Below are positions 61,801-64,000 of a stretch of 64,000 nt of DNA, piece by piece (position 1 is the first letter of the stretch; each line of letters starts with the position of its first letter). Both the position numbers and the translations under genes were made by a program. This stretch comes from Phytoseiulus persimilis (lineage: Eukaryota > Arthropoda > Arachnida > Mesostigmata > Phytoseiidae). The stretch lies in NCBI GenBank assembly GCA_037576195.1, contig CM075102.1, positions 45,690,745 to 45,754,744 on the forward strand, in the 5' to 3' direction. The notes beneath the pieces are model-generated. The model saw only the letters and a list, made by a program, of their open reading frames with translations, had not been told where the DNA came from and did no database searches.

Positions 61801-63935
61801 TCGCTGATCTCCGGCTCGGTCGTTTGTTGGAAGCAGTCGTCGCACACGCGAACAGGAACTTTCCCGAAGCCCTCAACGGGTAGGCGGCCTGAAAGACGGA
61901 AGGGATCATCGCGAATCTTCATGAAACCTCCCTCGAGCGACCTTACGGAAGAGGCTTGAACGATCAGAACGGAAGAATCGATCGATTCACCTCGAGAGGA
62001 GCACTCCTTGCAAACGATCCGTCCACATCGCCGACAATGGTGCTTGCGAATGAGCAGAGAGAACTTCGTCTGACAAACCATGCACTTCGTGATTTCATCG
62101 TCCTTGACCCACTCTTTCACGGATGGTATTTTACTCGGCATGATGAACCCAGAAGCAGATTCGCCGCGCTGCGAAACGGTGCCAAAGCGTTAGACTTTGT
62201 GTCATGGGTGAATCATCCTCAGAAATATGAATCGGGCTTTGGCCATCCCGATTTCCCCCCACCACGAATTGACCTCACCGCGGACTCACCGCGGAAACTT
62301 GGCCCATGGACGCTCTTCGGTTGGCAATTATGGTCATGTTGTTGAGTTCCAAGGCTCTTTTAGCGAACAATTCGCAAAGGCTATCAACCGCTGCGATGAA
62401 TTCCGCTGAGGTGAACTCGGATCTATCGATGATCTTGCCCAAAAGCTCAAGATGACCGTTCATCAAGAGAAGCTCCACGATTATTTCCGGGAAGCCTTCA
62501 AGATGATTGTATTCGCATCGTTGAACCAGGGGAATGATCAGGAGGGCTTCGAGACTCAGAGTTTGCCTCTCCAATCGGGACACAAGCGACTGCTCGTTCG
62601 AGTACTTGTAGATCATGTATCTCAGGAGGTATAATTTTCCCCTGCTGGGAGACAGTTCGTCTAGGAGGCGTTTGCAAAAGTTAAGTCTCATGTCCGAGTC
62701 GGCAATTTGGTCGACGATACGGAGACCTGCGACGTAATCTTCCTCATGCGTTTGGGAGAAGTAGTGACACGCGTTTAATTCGGTGACGACTCGCTGGATC
62801 TGCTCGTCTCCCTCGTTAACCAGGGATAACATCGAGATTTTGTGCACGAAGTCGAAGCGGTTCATCGCCCTGAGCCTCTCGATAACCCAAGGAATGTCTT
62901 TCGATATAGCTCTCCAGTCAACGCTCAGGAGGCGTCCGAGAGACTGGTACAGGTACATCCGTTCGATCTCGGTGGTCAGTTCTTGGTAGCGAGCGTCGTC
63001 TTTTGGCACGAGACTTTTCAAGGCTTTCGATCCGAGCTCTATGTCCTTGTCGTTCCAGTCCATGTAATTTTTGATGAAGCTCTCAACTTTCATTGAATGA
63101 TTTTCGATCTTCAGGACGTAACGGTAGGAGATTTTCGCGAGGTCTTGGACGATGAGCTGTTTCAGATAGAACAGCTTAGAAGTCACGATCCTCCCGCCGG
63201 ATATCGCTTCACAGAGGTCGATGCATTGTAACATCCTGGAGAGCGGATCGCTCCATCCGCTCGACGTTTCCAGAACCTGGAGGGAAGAAGTTTCGGAGAT
63301 GAGAATGTGGGTCGCCGTACCCAAGTGTGGCCGATTCTCTAATCTCAGAGCTGGAGATTCGCTCTCATGGTCCTCCTGATTCGAATTCCCAGTGTCGCTG
63401 GCGGAGTCGGAAACGAATCCCGGTTCGACTCACTTTCCAGATATCGTCGGTGACACTCCCAGATAAGGCCGTGTGCTTCGCGTCCGGAAGCATGCCCAGG
63501 ATTCTGTCGAGCGCAGAAGATTTCGACTCGACCGTGGGATTCAACATAGCACCTATCGGACCGCAGTGCTGCTCCATGTAGCGGAGAACGCTTGGAGGAA
63601 CATCAAGCTTGGAGCTTCGCTGTCGTTCGCAAAGGTCGGAGCACTGGCCGACTTGGTTCAAGTTCAAATGAAACTTATGAGGTTTCACAAACTCAATGGA
63701 GAATCCAGGGCCACCCACTGGAACGGATAAAGACACCGTTCATAAGTCTATCCTATAATATACAATAATGAGCTTTAGCTCGTGTTATTCGAGTTCCAAC
63801 ACGGGAAAAATACAACTTCAGAGTCCCATACACCAAAAACTCACTTTTGAGAATCGTGAGCTGCAGAAGCTGTTTTTCGTGGCCTTTGAAGAATTTTCCT
63901 TTCACGATCTCTTCGGTCTGCCACGGCACGTGCAT
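58878..63935 (-). CDS. ZFYVE26: ZFYVE26 / spastizin, C-terminal half (partial, continues past right edge)
   Basis: Spastizin (SPG15) binds phosphatidylinositol 3-phosphate with its FYVE finger, works with spatacsin and AP-5 in lysosome reformation, and acts in cytokinesis. Exons in window: 63935-63845, 63717-63434, 63276-62290, 62168-61991, 61888-61357, 61253-61082, 60995-60803, 60700-60538, 60443-60267, 60145-59927, 59816-59657, 59569-59391, 59302-59161, 59045-58878. All junctions keep frame: 1214 codons, then TGA. FYVE: W-x-x-D, CMVC, RKHHCRRCGR, VCKEC, then VRVCDDC. Downstream segments match human spastizin, for example FMGDWVRAAMTSINFF against FMKDQVRAAMTCIRFF, and VGEGFGLCLRV against VEDGFGIAFRV. 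One donor (60538|60537) is the weak GTTGGC. Human ZFYVE26 has 2539 residues with FYVE near 1812, so much of the N-terminus should lie beyond 64000. Alternatively the ATG at 63965 starts a short form. Confidence 0.92.
61889..61990 (-). other. ZFYVE26: 102-nt stop-free intron inside the FYVE finger of ZFYVE26
   Basis: The frame stays open from 62168 to 61357, but read straight through it puts 52 residues between the last two Cys pairs of the FYVE domain. Removing 61990-61889 (donor CGAG|GTGAAT, acceptor CCGTCTTTCAG|GCCGCC) leaves 18, close to the 17 in human. The length (102 = 34 x 3) and lack of stops mean that retention would give an in-frame 34-residue insertion. Its size fits the neighbouring introns (86-157 nt). 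Confidence 0.85.
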
Positions 63936-64000
63936 CTGCGGAAAACCAGATGTTCCGATCAACATTCCGCGACTTCCGAATGAAAGTTGACTTTTCGCAA
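63936..64000 (-). other. Intron or 5' end upstream of the first ZFYVE26 exon seen
   Basis: On the minus strand the sequence ending GGTTTTCCGCAG at 63936 is a good 3' splice site before the exon at 63935, so this stretch is probably intron. It also contains an in-frame ATG at 63965 (MLIGTSGFPQ), which would be a start codon if the acceptor is not used. Confidence 0.5.

Noticed and set aside
63340..63375. Alternative ZFYVE26 acceptors upstream of 63276 (near 63360)
   Set aside because: They give the wrong frame or an immediate stop, or lack pyrimidines. CCCTCCAG|GTT at 63276 keeps frame and has a strong tract.

Overview
This window is animal nuclear DNA. It has spliced genes with short GT-AG introns (mostly 86-160 nt), AATAAA poly(A) signals, base composition near 50 % GC and frequent CpG. 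The proteins are conserved metazoan ones. A compact arthropod genome, possibly a predatory (parasitiform) mite, would fit, but I infer this from gene structure and composition only.

Layout. Bases 1-44737 hold no recognisable gene. I interpret them as one giant first intron of a minus-strand gene whose first coding exon lies at 44738-45014. That exon encodes 92 residues of a WAVE/SCAR-homology domain, most like Nance-Horan syndrome (NHS)/guk-holder proteins. Two minus-strand sites in this intron (junctions at 25557/25556 and 9515/9514) have a polypyrimidine tract and CAG fused directly to GTGAGTATC. This is the signature of zero-length 'ratchet points' used in recursive splicing of long introns. 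Bases 45015-49172 are a head-to-head intergenic interval. At 49173-49721 (plus) is a small single-exon gene for a secreted-type, single-pass membrane protein of unknown family.

The gene-dense right end holds three housekeeping genes. Cytosolic methionyl-tRNA synthetase (51834-54807, minus, two exons, 930 aa, two tandem WHEP domains) is divergently paired over 347 bp with the DEAD-box helicase DDX47 (55155-57295, plus, four exons, 463 aa). A decayed non-LTR retrotransposon fragment sits at about 58150-58620. The last gene is the 3' part of ZFYVE26/spastizin (58878-63935 and beyond the right edge, minus, at least 14 exons). Its FYVE zinc finger is interrupted by a 102-nt, stop-free intron.

The genes do not form one pathway. 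MetRS serves translation and DDX47 serves ribosome biogenesis, so their shared promoter region is functionally sensible. ZFYVE26 acts in lysosome/autophagy regeneration and cytokinesis, and NHS/WAVE-domain proteins act on actin. The most unusual content is the giant intron with its two candidate ratchet sites.
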